Below are positions 26,864 through 34,702 of a DNA stretch of 64,000 nt, in pieces (the first letter of the stretch is position 1; the number at the start of each line of letters is the position of its first letter). The notes under the pieces were generated by a model. The model saw nothing but the letters and a program-made list of their open reading frames with translations, was not told where the DNA came from and searched no databases. Both the position numbers and the translations under genes were made by a program. The DNA comes from Desulfobacteraceae bacterium UBA2245 (lineage in GTDB: Bacteria; Desulfobacterota; Desulfobacteria; Desulfobacterales; UBA2245): contig DDYB01000032.1 in the NCBI GenBank assembly GCA_002347265.1, positions 139,121 through 203,120 on the forward strand, in the 5' to 3' direction.

Positions 26864-27856
26864 ATGTTGTCCCGGGATCCTCAAGAATATGTGCAGGGCG
26901 TTTTACAGCGAGATAAGCGAATCATCGCCAAAACCATAACGCTCATCGAGAGTTCATTGCATGAACATCAGGAGCTGGCGAGAAAGATTATCGACCTCTT
27001 GCTTCCCAATACGGGGAATGCAGTGCGCCTTGGCGTTACTGGGGTGCCCGGTGCCGGAAAAAGTACGTTTATAGAAGGCCTTGGCACATTGCTGGTGCGC
27101 AAAGGCCATTCCGTGGCAGTGCTGGCCATTGATCCCAGCAGCAAACGGAGCGGCGGAAGCATACTGGCGGACAAGACCCGCATGGAAAAACTCTCTGCCG
27201 CGGAGAAGGCCTATATCCGGCCTTCCCCGGCAGGGAGCACCCTGGGCGGCGTTGCCAGAAAAACCAGGGAAACCATGATGGTGTGCGAAGCGGCCGGCTA
27301 TGACGTGATAATCGTTGAAACCGTGGGGGTCGGACAGTCGGAGACGGCTGCGTCCTCCATGGTCGATTTTTTTCTGGTGCTGATGCTTGCCGGAGCCGGC
27401 GATGAGATTCAAGGAATCAAAAAAGGGGTGCTTGAGATGGCCGATGCCATTGTTGTGAACAAGGCGGACGGCATTAATCTCGAGAAAGCCAAGGTGGCCA
27501 GACGCCAGTACGAGTCGGCCATCAAGCTGCTCAGCCCCGCTTCTCCCAATTGGAGTCCCGTGGTACGGATTTGCAGCTCTCTGGAGGAAAGCAGTTTCGG
27601 AATCGAAGAAATCTGGCAGGAGGTTCTCAGACATCGGGAGATTGTAACCAAATCCGGAGAGCTTGAGGCAAAGCGAAGAAAGCAGGCCCTGGACTGGATG
27701 TGGTTTCTGATTGAAGAGGGGTTGCACGAGCGATTTTACGGCAATGCCGAAATTCAGAAAATGCTGCCGAAAATCTCAAGGGATGTCGAGCGTGGGGACA
27801 CTGCCCCCACTTATGCGGCATACAAGCTGCTTTTTTCCCTTGACAAGCAAATATGA
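26864..27856 (+). CDS. meaB: Methylmalonyl-CoA mutase-associated GTPase MeaB
   Basis: G3E-family GTPase that loads and protects the B12 cofactor of the mutase. It has 330 residues with P-loop GVTGVPGAGKSTFIE, the AIDPSSKRSGGSILADKTRM segment, GVGQSE, and NKADG for guanine specificity. It starts one base after the mutase stop, so the two are almost certainly co-translated, which supports the assignment over the related ArgK label. Confidence 0.96.
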   Translation: MLSRDPQEYVQGVLQRDKRIIAKTITLIESSLHEHQELARKIIDLLLPNTGNAVRLGVTGVPGAGKSTFIEGLGTLLVRKGHSVAVLAIDPSSKRSGGSILADKTRMEKLSAAEKAYIRPSPAGSTLGGVARKTRETMMVCEAAGYDVIIVETVGVGQSETAASSMVDFFLVLMLAGAGDEIQGIKKGVLEMADAIVVNKADGINLEKAKVARRQYESAIKLLSPASPNWSPVVRICSSLEESSFGIEEIWQEVLRHREIVTKSGELEAKRRKQALDWMWFLIEEGLHERFYGNAEIQKMLPKISRDVERGDTAPTYAAYKLLFSLDKQI

Positions 27857-28153
27857 GTTTAATAATTCTGGAATCTTAATTTTTAACCCTCCTTTAAAGA
27901 GAGGTTGTTTGTGCCGAGTAAAATCCTGCTTGAATTTGGCTGTTCCCTTATACCTTTGTCGAAAAGGCAGGGGACCTTTTTGGAACCAGGGGCGTCGCAT
28001 GGTGATGCGAGTATTGTCCTGCCGTTTCTGCCGACCGGCCCGGATCTTGTGCCATTTATTTCCGAAAAGAGGATGCTTTCGCCAAGACAAAGCCAAACAT
28101 GGGGAATATCTGCCTTTAATATTAATGGTTAACCTGGAGATGAAAGGAACTGG
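27857..28153 (+). other. 297-base gap inside the propionate cluster, no gene assigned
   Basis: Lies between meaB and the carboxyltransferase gene. It is less GC-rich than its flanks and holds degenerate inverted repeats (a CCTTT-loop-AAAAGG core near 27953-27970; TCGCAT/ATGCGA near 28003-28020). The open frame at 27905-28132 shows no family resemblance and unusual codon choice, so I do not call it. A decayed intergenic repeat is possible. The last 20 bases provide the SD (AAAGGAAC) of the next gene. Confidence 0.5.
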
Positions 28154-29710
28154 ATGATGGGTATTGTGCAAGATAAAATCAAGGATCTGAAGAAGTTCGA
28201 ACAGAAGATCCTGCAAATGGGTGGCGAGAAAGCCGTCGCAAAGCATAAGGCAAATGGGAGATTGACTGCCCGTGAACGGCTGGATTATCTTTTTGACCCC
28301 GGCACATTCAGGGAACTGGACATGTTCGTCAAGCACCGCTGCGTCAACTTCGGCATGGATAAGGTCGACATTCCGGCGGACGGCGTCATCACCGGTTATG
28401 GGTATGTCGAGGGCCGTCCGGTATTTGCCTTTGCCCAGGATTTTACGGCCCGTGCCGGAAGTCTGGGTGAAATGCATGCCAAGAAGATATGCAAGGCCAT
28501 GGACCTTGCCATGAAGGCGGGAGTTCCTTTTGTCGGGATGAACGACTCCGGCGGCGCGAGAATTCAGGAAGCCGTCGACGCTCTGTCCGGTTACGGCCAG
28601 ATTTTTTACAGAAACGCGCTGGCTTCCGGCGTGATTCCCCAGCTTTCCGCCATCATGGGGCCGACCGCAGGCGGCGCCGTTTATTCTCCGGCCATGACGG
28701 ACTGGATTTTCATGGTCAAGAACACCAGCTTCATGTTTATCACCGGACCTCAGGTCATTCTGGCGGTTCTGGGCGAGGAAGTGACGCAGGAAGATCTCGG
28801 CGGCGCCATGGCTCACAACGAAAAGAGCGGAAACGCCCATTTTGCCTGTGAAGACGATGCGGATTGCATCGACCAGATGAAAAAGATGCTTTCCTATCTG
28901 CCGCCCAACAACATGGAAGATCCTCCGATTGTCGATATGGGCGATGATCCCACGAGAATCTCTCCGGAGCTCAACGACATCATTCCGGACGGCGCCAACC
29001 AGTCATACGACATGAAGCAGGTGATTGCCGCGATCGTGGACAACGGTGAATTCTTTGAGCCCCACGAATACTATGCTCCCAACATACTCGTGGGCTTTGC
29101 CCGGCTGAACGGCAGATCCATAGGCATTATCGCCAACCAGCCGAAGGTTCTGGCCGGATGTCTGGACATCGATGCATCCGACAAGGCCTCCCGGTTTATC
29201 CGCTTCTGCGATGCCTTCAATGTGCCGATGCTGACCATCGCCGACGTTCCCGGCTACCTGCCCGGAACCAACCAGGAGTGGGGCGGTATTATCCGCCACG
29301 GCGCCAAACTGCTCTGGGTCTATTCCGAAGCCACGGTGCCCAAGCTGCTTCTGGTAACCCGCAAGGACTACGGCGGATCCTATCTGGCCATGTGCGCCAG
29401 AGATCTGGGCAATGACTTTGCGCTTGCCTGGCCGACGGCTGAAATCGCGGTTATGGGCTCGGCGGGCGCCGCGAACATCATCTATCGAAAGGAAATTGAT
29501 GCCGCGGAAGACAAAAAGGCAAAACGCGCGGAGTGCATCGCGCAATATGACGGCCTGTTTGCCAATCCTTACCGCGCCGCTGAAAGAGGTTTTATTGATG
29601 CGGTCATCGAGCCGGCCCAGACCAGGCCCAGACTGATCGAGGCTCTGGAAATTCTGTGCAGCAAGCGTGAAATCAGACCTCCGAAGAAACACGGCAACGT
29701 TCCTCTGTAA
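28154..29710 (+). CDS. mmdA: Methylmalonyl-CoA carboxyltransferase 12S / decarboxylase alpha-type subunit
   Basis: Biotin-dependent carboxyltransferase of 518 residues, related to PccB, MmdA and the 12S subunit of transcarboxylase. The crotonase-fold signature for acyl-CoA and carboxybiotin binding is seen twice: NDSGGARIQEAVDALSGYG with MGPTAGGAVYSPAM in the N half, and DVPGYLPGTNQEWGGIIRHG with GGSYLAMCARDLGNDFALAW in the C half. With the 5S-biotin protein downstream it probably moves a carboxyl group between oxaloacetate and propionyl-CoA. Membrane-pump subunits are not present here, which argues for the soluble transcarboxylase. ATG 28154 and 28157 are both possible. Confidence 0.93.
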   Translation: MMGIVQDKIKDLKKFEQKILQMGGEKAVAKHKANGRLTARERLDYLFDPGTFRELDMFVKHRCVNFGMDKVDIPADGVITGYGYVEGRPVFAFAQDFTARAGSLGEMHAKKICKAMDLAMKAGVPFVGMNDSGGARIQEAVDALSGYGQIFYRNALASGVIPQLSAIMGPTAGGAVYSPAMTDWIFMVKNTSFMFITGPQVILAVLGEEVTQEDLGGAMAHNEKSGNAHFACEDDADCIDQMKKMLSYLPPNNMEDPPIVDMGDDPTRISPELNDIIPDGANQSYDMKQVIAAIVDNGEFFEPHEYYAPNILVGFARLNGRSIGIIANQPKVLAGCLDIDASDKASRFIRFCDAFNVPMLTIADVPGYLPGTNQEWGGIIRHGAKLLWVYSEATVPKLLLVTRKDYGGSYLAMCARDLGNDFALAWPTAEIAVMGSAGAANIIYRKEIDAAEDKKAKRAECIAQYDGLFANPYRAAERGFIDAVIEPAQTRPRLIEALEILCSKREIRPPKKHGNVPL

Positions 29711-29719
29711 TTCGGATGA

Positions 29720-29779
29720 TTGCTGCAACAGCAGCAACTCCGTCAGGGGGAAATGCGCGAAGGCTCAGGCAGCCTGAGC
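29720..29779 (+). other. Two hairpins between the carboxyltransferase genes
   Basis: TTGCTGC-AACA-GCAGCAA (29720-29737) and GCTCAGG-CAG-CCTGAGC (29763-29779) are perfect 7-base-pair stems placed just after the mmdA stop. No T-runs follow, so they look like processing or stability elements rather than terminators (inference). Confidence 0.4.
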
Positions 29780-29814
29780 GATGAAACAAATTACACAATT
29801 CATACGGAGGCCAA

Positions 29815-30024
29815 ATGGAAGATAAAAAGAAGCTGGCGGCCGCAATATCAGCGGTGTTCGGCTACATAAAGACCCAGGAAGAGCTCGCTGCCGCGCAGGC
29901 CGTTGCAGCCATGCCGAAGCCTCAGGAATCGGTCAAACTCTGGGGCGTGAGCGCGCGTCAGGCAATGATGCAGATGCGCAACCTCATGCAGTTTAGAACC
30001 TATGTGGGATCTAAATTCAGATAA
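29815..30024 (+). CDS. Small OadG/MmdE-like carboxylase-associated protein, 69 residues
   Basis: Short protein with an alanine-rich helix (LAAAISAVFGYIKTQEELAA), a Pro-containing break and a basic C-terminal helix (WGVSARQAMMQMRNLMQFRT). The ends resemble the soluble part of the gamma/delta/epsilon subunits of sodium-pump decarboxylases (AAISAA...W...GRxxxMxxR), but no membrane helix is present. ACGGAGG lies before the ATG. Its place between the carboxyltransferase and the 5S-biotin subunit suggests it stabilises that complex. The similarity is my reading and has not been computed. Confidence 0.7.
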   Translation: MEDKKKLAAAISAVFGYIKTQEELAAAQAVAAMPKPQESVKLWGVSARQAMMQMRNLMQFRTYVGSKFR

Positions 30025-30101
30025 GCGATGCTGCGGGCAAAACAGTTTAATGAAAATTAATATAGATATTCAAACACTTCTTTCTGAGAGGAGACCGTAA
30101 G

Positions 30102-32069
30102 ATGCAAGTAGAATTCACCAAGATAAATTACGATGCAAACAGACCGAAGGCGAAAAACCCGATCAAGGTTGAAGACTTGACCTTCCGGGACGGGCATCAG
30201 TCCCTGTTCGGAACCCGCGGACGCACCGAGGACATGATTCCGGTTGCGGAGAGAATGGACGAAGTCGGCTACTGGGCCATGGAAACCTGGGGAGGCGCCA
30301 CCTTCGACACCACGCATCGCTATCTGAACGAGGATCCGTGGGAAAGAATCCGCACCCTGAAGAAATATGTCAAAAAGACCCCCTTTTCCATGCTGCTGCG
30401 GGGCCAGAACCTGGTCGGCTACAGAAACTATGCCGACGACCTTGCCAGGGCCTTTGTGGAAAGAGCCTGTGCAAACGGAATGGATATCTTCAGAACCTTT
30501 GATGCCCTCAACGATTACCGGAATTTCGAATCCGTCGTTCCGGTCATCAAGGCAAACAAAAAACATTTCCAAGGCGTTATCTGCTACTCCCTGACCGAGC
30601 CGAGAATGGGCGGAGATGTTTATAACCTCGAGTATTACGTTAAAAAGGCCAAAGAGCTGGAAGCCCTCGGCGCGGATACCATCTGCGTCAAGGACATGGC
30701 CGGTCTGATCGCTCCTTACGATGCATACGTTCTGGTCAAGAAACTCAAGGAAACGGTCAAGGCCCCGATTCATCTGCACAGTCACACCACCTCGGGCATG
30801 TCCGAACTGGCCCAGCTCAAGGCCATCGAAGCCGGCGTGGACATCGTCGACACCTGTATGGCGCCCTATGCCGGAAGAACCTCCCATCCGGCCATCGAGC
30901 CGCTGGTCATGACCCTGCTGGGAACGACGCGCGACACCGGTTTTGACATCCGCAAACTGGTTGCGATCGACGAGATCCTTGAAAGAGACATCGTTCCCAA
31001 GTACATGCACCTGCTCGACGACACCAAGCTGGCCACCATCGATATCGGCGTTCTGCTGCATCAGACCCCGGGCGGAATGGTTTCCAACCTGGTCAATCAG
31101 CTGCGGGCCATGGATGCTCTGGACCGGATCGACGATGTGTACCATGAACTGCCCCGAGTCCGTAAAGAACTGGGTTCAGTGCCCCTGGTCACCCCGACCA
31201 GCCAGATCGTCGGCATTCAGGCGGTTAACAACGTCCTGTTCGATACCAAGGAAGAGCGTTACACGAAGATCACCGACCAGGTCAAGGATCTGATCTTCGG
31301 TCTGTACGGCAAGACTGCCACCCCGATCGACCCCGAGGTCCAGAAAAAGGCTCTGAAGGGCTACCCCAGAGGAGAAAAGCCCTTTACCGGACGTCCGGCG
31401 GAAATCCTTACTCCTGAAATGGACAAGGCCAAAGAGGAAATCGGCGATCTGGCCAAGGATATCGACGATCTGATTCTGTACGCCATCTACCCGGTTACCG
31501 GAAGAAAGTTCCTCAAGTGGAAATACGGCAAGGAAGAAGCGCCCGCAGAAGTCAAGGCCAAGACGCTGGAAGAATCTTTGAAGCACAAAGCACTTCGCGC
31601 CAAAGTCTGGGCCAACAAGGTTATGGAAATACCTGAAAAGGAGATTCCGGAAAAAGGCGAAGGCCTCAGAACCTTCAACGTGTTTGTTGAGAATGATTTC
31701 TTTGAAGTCGGCGTTGAAGAGGTCGGCGGCGCTCCCGTGATCGCCTATGCCGCTGCCAGACCGGCTGCTGCCGCCGCTCCTGCACCGAAGGCCGCTGCCG
31801 CTCCCAAAGCCGCGGCGCCTAAGGCTGCCGCTGCTCCGGCTCCGGCTGCTGTGGATGGAACTCCGGTCGTTGCTCCCATGCCCGGCATGATCGTGCGGTA
31901 CGACAAAAAAGTCGGTGATGCGGTCAAGAGCGGGGAAACGGTCCTGGTTCTCGAAGCCATGAAGATGGAAAATGCGATGACCGCTCCGTGCGACGGCACC
32001 ATCAAAGCCATCAACTACGGCCCGGGCGACTCCGTTCCCAAGAACGCGGTTCTGGCTGTTATCGGATAA
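30102..32069 (+). CDS. Transcarboxylase 5S subunit fused to biotin carrier (pyruvate/oxaloacetate carboxyltransferase)
   Basis: 655 residues. The N-terminal HMG-CoA-lyase-like TIM barrel starts with VEDLTFRDGHQSLFGTRGRT and holds the metal site HLHSHTTSG. The conserved carboxyltransferase domain follows to about residue 530, then a flexible Ala/Pro/Lys linker (about 545-585) and a biotinyl domain with EAMKMENAM, biotin-lysine K621, 34 residues from the end. It combines the 5S and 1.3S functions, which are separate proteins in Propionibacterium. The likely reaction is transfer of carboxyl from oxaloacetate (leaving pyruvate) to biotin, then to propionyl-CoA on the 12S subunit. Pyruvate carboxylase B and oxaloacetate decarboxylase alpha are alternative names for this architecture. 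Confidence 0.92.
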   Translation: MQVEFTKINYDANRPKAKNPIKVEDLTFRDGHQSLFGTRGRTEDMIPVAERMDEVGYWAMETWGGATFDTTHRYLNEDPWERIRTLKKYVKKTPFSMLLRGQNLVGYRNYADDLARAFVERACANGMDIFRTFDALNDYRNFESVVPVIKANKKHFQGVICYSLTEPRMGGDVYNLEYYVKKAKELEALGADTICVKDMAGLIAPYDAYVLVKKLKETVKAPIHLHSHTTSGMSELAQLKAIEAGVDIVDTCMAPYAGRTSHPAIEPLVMTLLGTTRDTGFDIRKLVAIDEILERDIVPKYMHLLDDTKLATIDIGVLLHQTPGGMVSNLVNQLRAMDALDRIDDVYHELPRVRKELGSVPLVTPTSQIVGIQAVNNVLFDTKEERYTKITDQVKDLIFGLYGKTATPIDPEVQKKALKGYPRGEKPFTGRPAEILTPEMDKAKEEIGDLAKDIDDLILYAIYPVTGRKFLKWKYGKEEAPAEVKAKTLEESLKHKALRAKVWANKVMEIPEKEIPEKGEGLRTFNVFVENDFFEVGVEEVGGAPVIAYAAARPAAAAAPAPKAAAAPKAAAPKAAAAPAPAAVDGTPVVAPMPGMIVRYDKKVGDAVKSGETVLVLEAMKMENAMTAPCDGTIKAINYGPGDSVPKNAVLAVIG

Positions 32070-32096
32070 TTCGGAAGCAAAAAGCGCCGAGAAATT

Positions 32097-32133
32097 ATTG
32101 TGCGGCTTTGGAACACTTCCAAAGCCGCACAAT
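32097..32133 (+). other. Perfect 17-base-pair hairpin after the 5S-biotin gene
   Basis: Arms 32097-32113 and 32117-32133 are exact reverse complements around a CAC loop. Only GACGGCG follows, so there is no U-tract. It could be a factor-dependent 3' end or an RNA-stability element separating the carboxylase genes from sucCD. The remaining 214 bases to sucC hold no gene I can support. Confidence 0.6.
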
Positions 32134-32347
32134 GACGGCGAGCGATAACGCCCGCTTGTTTGCCGAAATCCCGATGAACGATTCACAGAGATTCCGGCCC
32201 ATTTCTCTGTTGCACAGAGACGGGAAGGGTTTGCTGCGATGGGGAATGAACCGGCCATTCAAACGGCATTCGGGCGTTCATCCAAACTGAAGATTGAGAT
32301 TTGGATAGAAGTGTAGCTCAGTTAACTAAAACAAGGAGACAGAGATC

Positions 32348-33508
32348 ATGAAGATCCATGAGCATCAGGGAAAAGAGTTGTTTAGAAAATACGGCGTACC
32401 CGTGCCCAATGGCGGACCTGCATTTACCGTTGAAGAAGCGCTGAAGGTTGCAGATTCGCTGTCCGGATACCCCCTGCTTGTCAAGGCCCAGATTCATGCG
32501 GGCGGCCGCGGCAAGGGCGGCGGCGTCAAACTGGCCAAAAACCGGGAAGAGTGCGAGAAATACATCAAACAGATTCTGGGCATGAACCTGGTCACCAAGC
32601 AGACCGGCCCGGAAGGCAAACTGGTCAGACGCCTGCTGATCGAAGAAGGCTGCAAGATCCGGAAAGAACTCTACCTGGGCATTCTGCCGGACCGGTCCAA
32701 TGCCAAGATCTGCATCATGGCCAGCGAAGCCGGCGGTATGAGCATTGAAGAAGTCGCGGCTGCAACTCCCGAAAAAATTATCAAGGTTTTTGTGGATCCG
32801 CTGGTCGGCATTCAAGGATATCATTGCCGCCAGACCGCTTTCGGGCTCAACATTCCCGCGGCGTGTCAGAAGCAGTTCATGCAGATGTTGACAGGTCTTT
32901 ACAAGCTGCTGGTGGAATACGACTGCTCCCTGGTGGAAATCAATCCGCTGGTGCTGACGGAAGACGATAAGGTTCTGGCAATCGATGCAAAGGTCACTTT
33001 TGACGACAATGCGCTGTTCCGGCACAAAGACATCAAGGAATTCAGAGATATTAGCGAGGAAGATGCCCTTGAAGTCGAGGCATCCAAGTTTGATCTGAAC
33101 TACATCAAACTCGACGGTAACGTCGGCAATATGGTGAACGGCGCCGGTCTGGCAATGGCCACCATGGACGTTATCAAACTGGCAGGCGCCGATCCCGCCA
33201 ACTTCTTGGACGTAGGGGGCGGAGCGAACGCGGAACAGATCAAAAACGCTTTCAAAATTATGCTCAGCGACAAGAACGTCAAAGCTGTTCTGATCAATAT
33301 CTTCGGTGGAATTCTGCGTTGCGACAGACTGGCGGAAGGCGTGGTTCAGGCTGCCAAACAAGTTGGAATCAAGGTGCCGGTTGTCATCCGTATGGAAGGA
33401 ACCAATGTGGAAATCGGCCGCAAGATTCTGGCCGAGTCCGGTCTCCAGCTGATCAACGCCGTCAGTCTTGAGGATGCGGCGGAAAAGGTCGCGAAGACGG
33501 TTGCCTAA
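32348..33508 (+). CDS. sucC: Succinyl-CoA synthetase beta subunit (ADP-forming type)
   Basis: With SucD it converts succinyl-CoA, ADP (or GDP) and Pi to succinate, CoA and ATP. It has 386 residues: an ATP-grasp domain (HEHQGKELFRKYGVPVPNGG, LVKAQIHAGGRGKGGGVKLA, VEINPLVLTEDDKVLAIDAK, KVTFDDNALFR) and a C-terminal CoA-ligase domain (LDVGGGANAEQIKNAFKIM, NIFGGILRCD). AAGGAG precedes the ATG. The position next to the mutase locus fits production of ATP in propionate oxidation, or the reverse in propionate formation. Confidence 0.97.
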   Translation: MKIHEHQGKELFRKYGVPVPNGGPAFTVEEALKVADSLSGYPLLVKAQIHAGGRGKGGGVKLAKNREECEKYIKQILGMNLVTKQTGPEGKLVRRLLIEEGCKIRKELYLGILPDRSNAKICIMASEAGGMSIEEVAAATPEKIIKVFVDPLVGIQGYHCRQTAFGLNIPAACQKQFMQMLTGLYKLLVEYDCSLVEINPLVLTEDDKVLAIDAKVTFDDNALFRHKDIKEFRDISEEDALEVEASKFDLNYIKLDGNVGNMVNGAGLAMATMDVIKLAGADPANFLDVGGGANAEQIKNAFKIMLSDKNVKAVLINIFGGILRCDRLAEGVVQAAKQVGIKVPVVIRMEGTNVEIGRKILAESGLQLINAVSLEDAAEKVAKTVA

Positions 33509-33626
33509 TTAGATATCAGCAGCGCAGGATGATCCTGGAATTTGAAATGTCCGGTACGTGCTTGATGCAGGAAGGACATTTCGAGGATTTTTCAGACGGA
33601 AACCAACAAGAAAAGCGAGGATAAAA

Positions 33627-34499
33627 GTGAGCATATTCGTCAATAAAAATACGAAGCTTGTGGTTCAGGGCATAACCGGCAGCGAGGGCATGTTTCATAC
33701 GCGTGCCTCCATCGCATACGGCACCAACGTTGTCGCCGGCGTAACACCGGGCAAGGGCGGCCAGAAAATGGACGATGTTCCGGTTTTCAATACGGTTGCG
33801 GAAGCAAGAGCCAAAGCCGGCGCCAATGCCAGCGTTATCTTTGTTCCGCCCCCGTTTGCGGCAGACGCCATCATGGAAGCAGCAGACGCCGGAATCGAAA
33901 TGATCGTGGCCATCACCGAGGGTATTCCGGTAATGGATATGTACAAGGTCAAAAACTTTCTCAAGGACAAAAAATGCCGGTTGATCGGCCCCAACTGTCC
34001 TGGCATCATCACTCCGGGTGAATGCAAGATCGGCATCATGCCTGGTCCCATGCACAAACCCGGCGGACCCATCGGCGTTATCTCCCGCTCCGGGACATTG
34101 ACCTACGAGGTGGTTCATCAGCTGACTCAGGTCGGACTGGGCCAGACCACGGTTGTCGGTCTGGGCGGCGACCCGGTTAACGGAACCAACTTCATTGATT
34201 GTCTGGACGCTTTCTCGAAAGATCCGGAAACCAAGGGAATTGTCATGGTGGGCGAGATCGGCGGCGATGCTGAAGAGCAGGCAGCTGCATTCATCAAGAA
34301 AAACGTCAACATGCCGGTTATCGGATTCATCTGCGGCGTGACCGCACCTCCGGGCCGACGCATGGGCCATGCCGGCGCCATCATCAGCGGCGGCAGTGGA
34401 ACCGCCCAAGGCAAGATCGCAGCCATGAAGGCCGCTGGCATGCATGTATGCGAAAACCTGGGCACCCTGTACAAGCTGTGCGAAAAAGTATTCAAGTAA
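33627..34499 (+). CDS. sucD: Succinyl-CoA synthetase alpha subunit
   Basis: 290 residues from GTG 33627, with GCGAGG 6 bases upstream; this matches the family length. CoA-binding Rossmann domain (VVQGITGSEGMFHTRASIAYG) and the active-site histidine that is phosphorylated, in GRRMGHAGAIISGG. Also ITEGIPVMDMYKVK and NCPGIITPGECKIGIMPG. It follows sucC after 118 bases, within which GAAATGTCC (33544-33552) and GGACATTTC (33574-33582) could pair. A clear terminator ends the operon. Confidence 0.97.
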   Translation: MSIFVNKNTKLVVQGITGSEGMFHTRASIAYGTNVVAGVTPGKGGQKMDDVPVFNTVAEARAKAGANASVIFVPPPFAADAIMEAADAGIEMIVAITEGIPVMDMYKVKNFLKDKKCRLIGPNCPGIITPGECKIGIMPGPMHKPGGPIGVISRSGTLTYEVVHQLTQVGLGQTTVVGLGGDPVNGTNFIDCLDAFSKDPETKGIVMVGEIGGDAEEQAAAFIKKNVNMPVIGFICGVTAPPGRRMGHAGAIISGGSGTAQGKIAAMKAAGMHVCENLGTLYKLCEKVFK

Positions 34500-34522
34500 T
34501 TAGAGCTTGATGGAAAAACCAG

Positions 34523-34554
34523 AAGCCCGGCCTCCGTATGGAGCCGGGCTTTTG
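34523..34554 (+). terminator. Rho-independent terminator after sucD
   Basis: AAGCCCGGC (34523-34531) pairs with GCCGGGCTT (34543-34551), followed by TTGATTT. It closes the propionate cluster. Confidence 0.8.
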
Positions 34555-34614
34555 ATTTCAGAAAAATCTGATCTTTGTCGAGGGTGCAAAATCACTTCCG
34601 TCCGGGGAAGCCTC

Positions 34615-34643
34615 TTGACTTGAAATGCAAAAATTTTTATTGT
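34615..34643 (+). promoter_or_regulatory. Promoter of argS
   Basis: TTGACT (34615-34620), 17-base spacer, TATTGT (34638-34643). It lies between the sucD terminator and argS, about 60 bases before the ATG. A second candidate -35 (TTGACC, 34654) lacks a good -10. Confidence 0.5.
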
Positions 34644-34702
34644 TTTAAGTTCGTTGACCTGGAACAAAAATCAATCCTAAATAAAACGTGAATCACCATT
34701 CT

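Noticed and set aside
27905..28132. 75-codon frame in the meaB-mmdA gap
   Set aside because: No SD of note, unusual composition and no recognisable motif; treated as non-coding.
32311..32322. GTGTAGCTCAGTT, resembling a tRNA D-arm
   Set aside because: No acceptor, anticodon or T-arm follows; it is the sucC leader and the match is chance.
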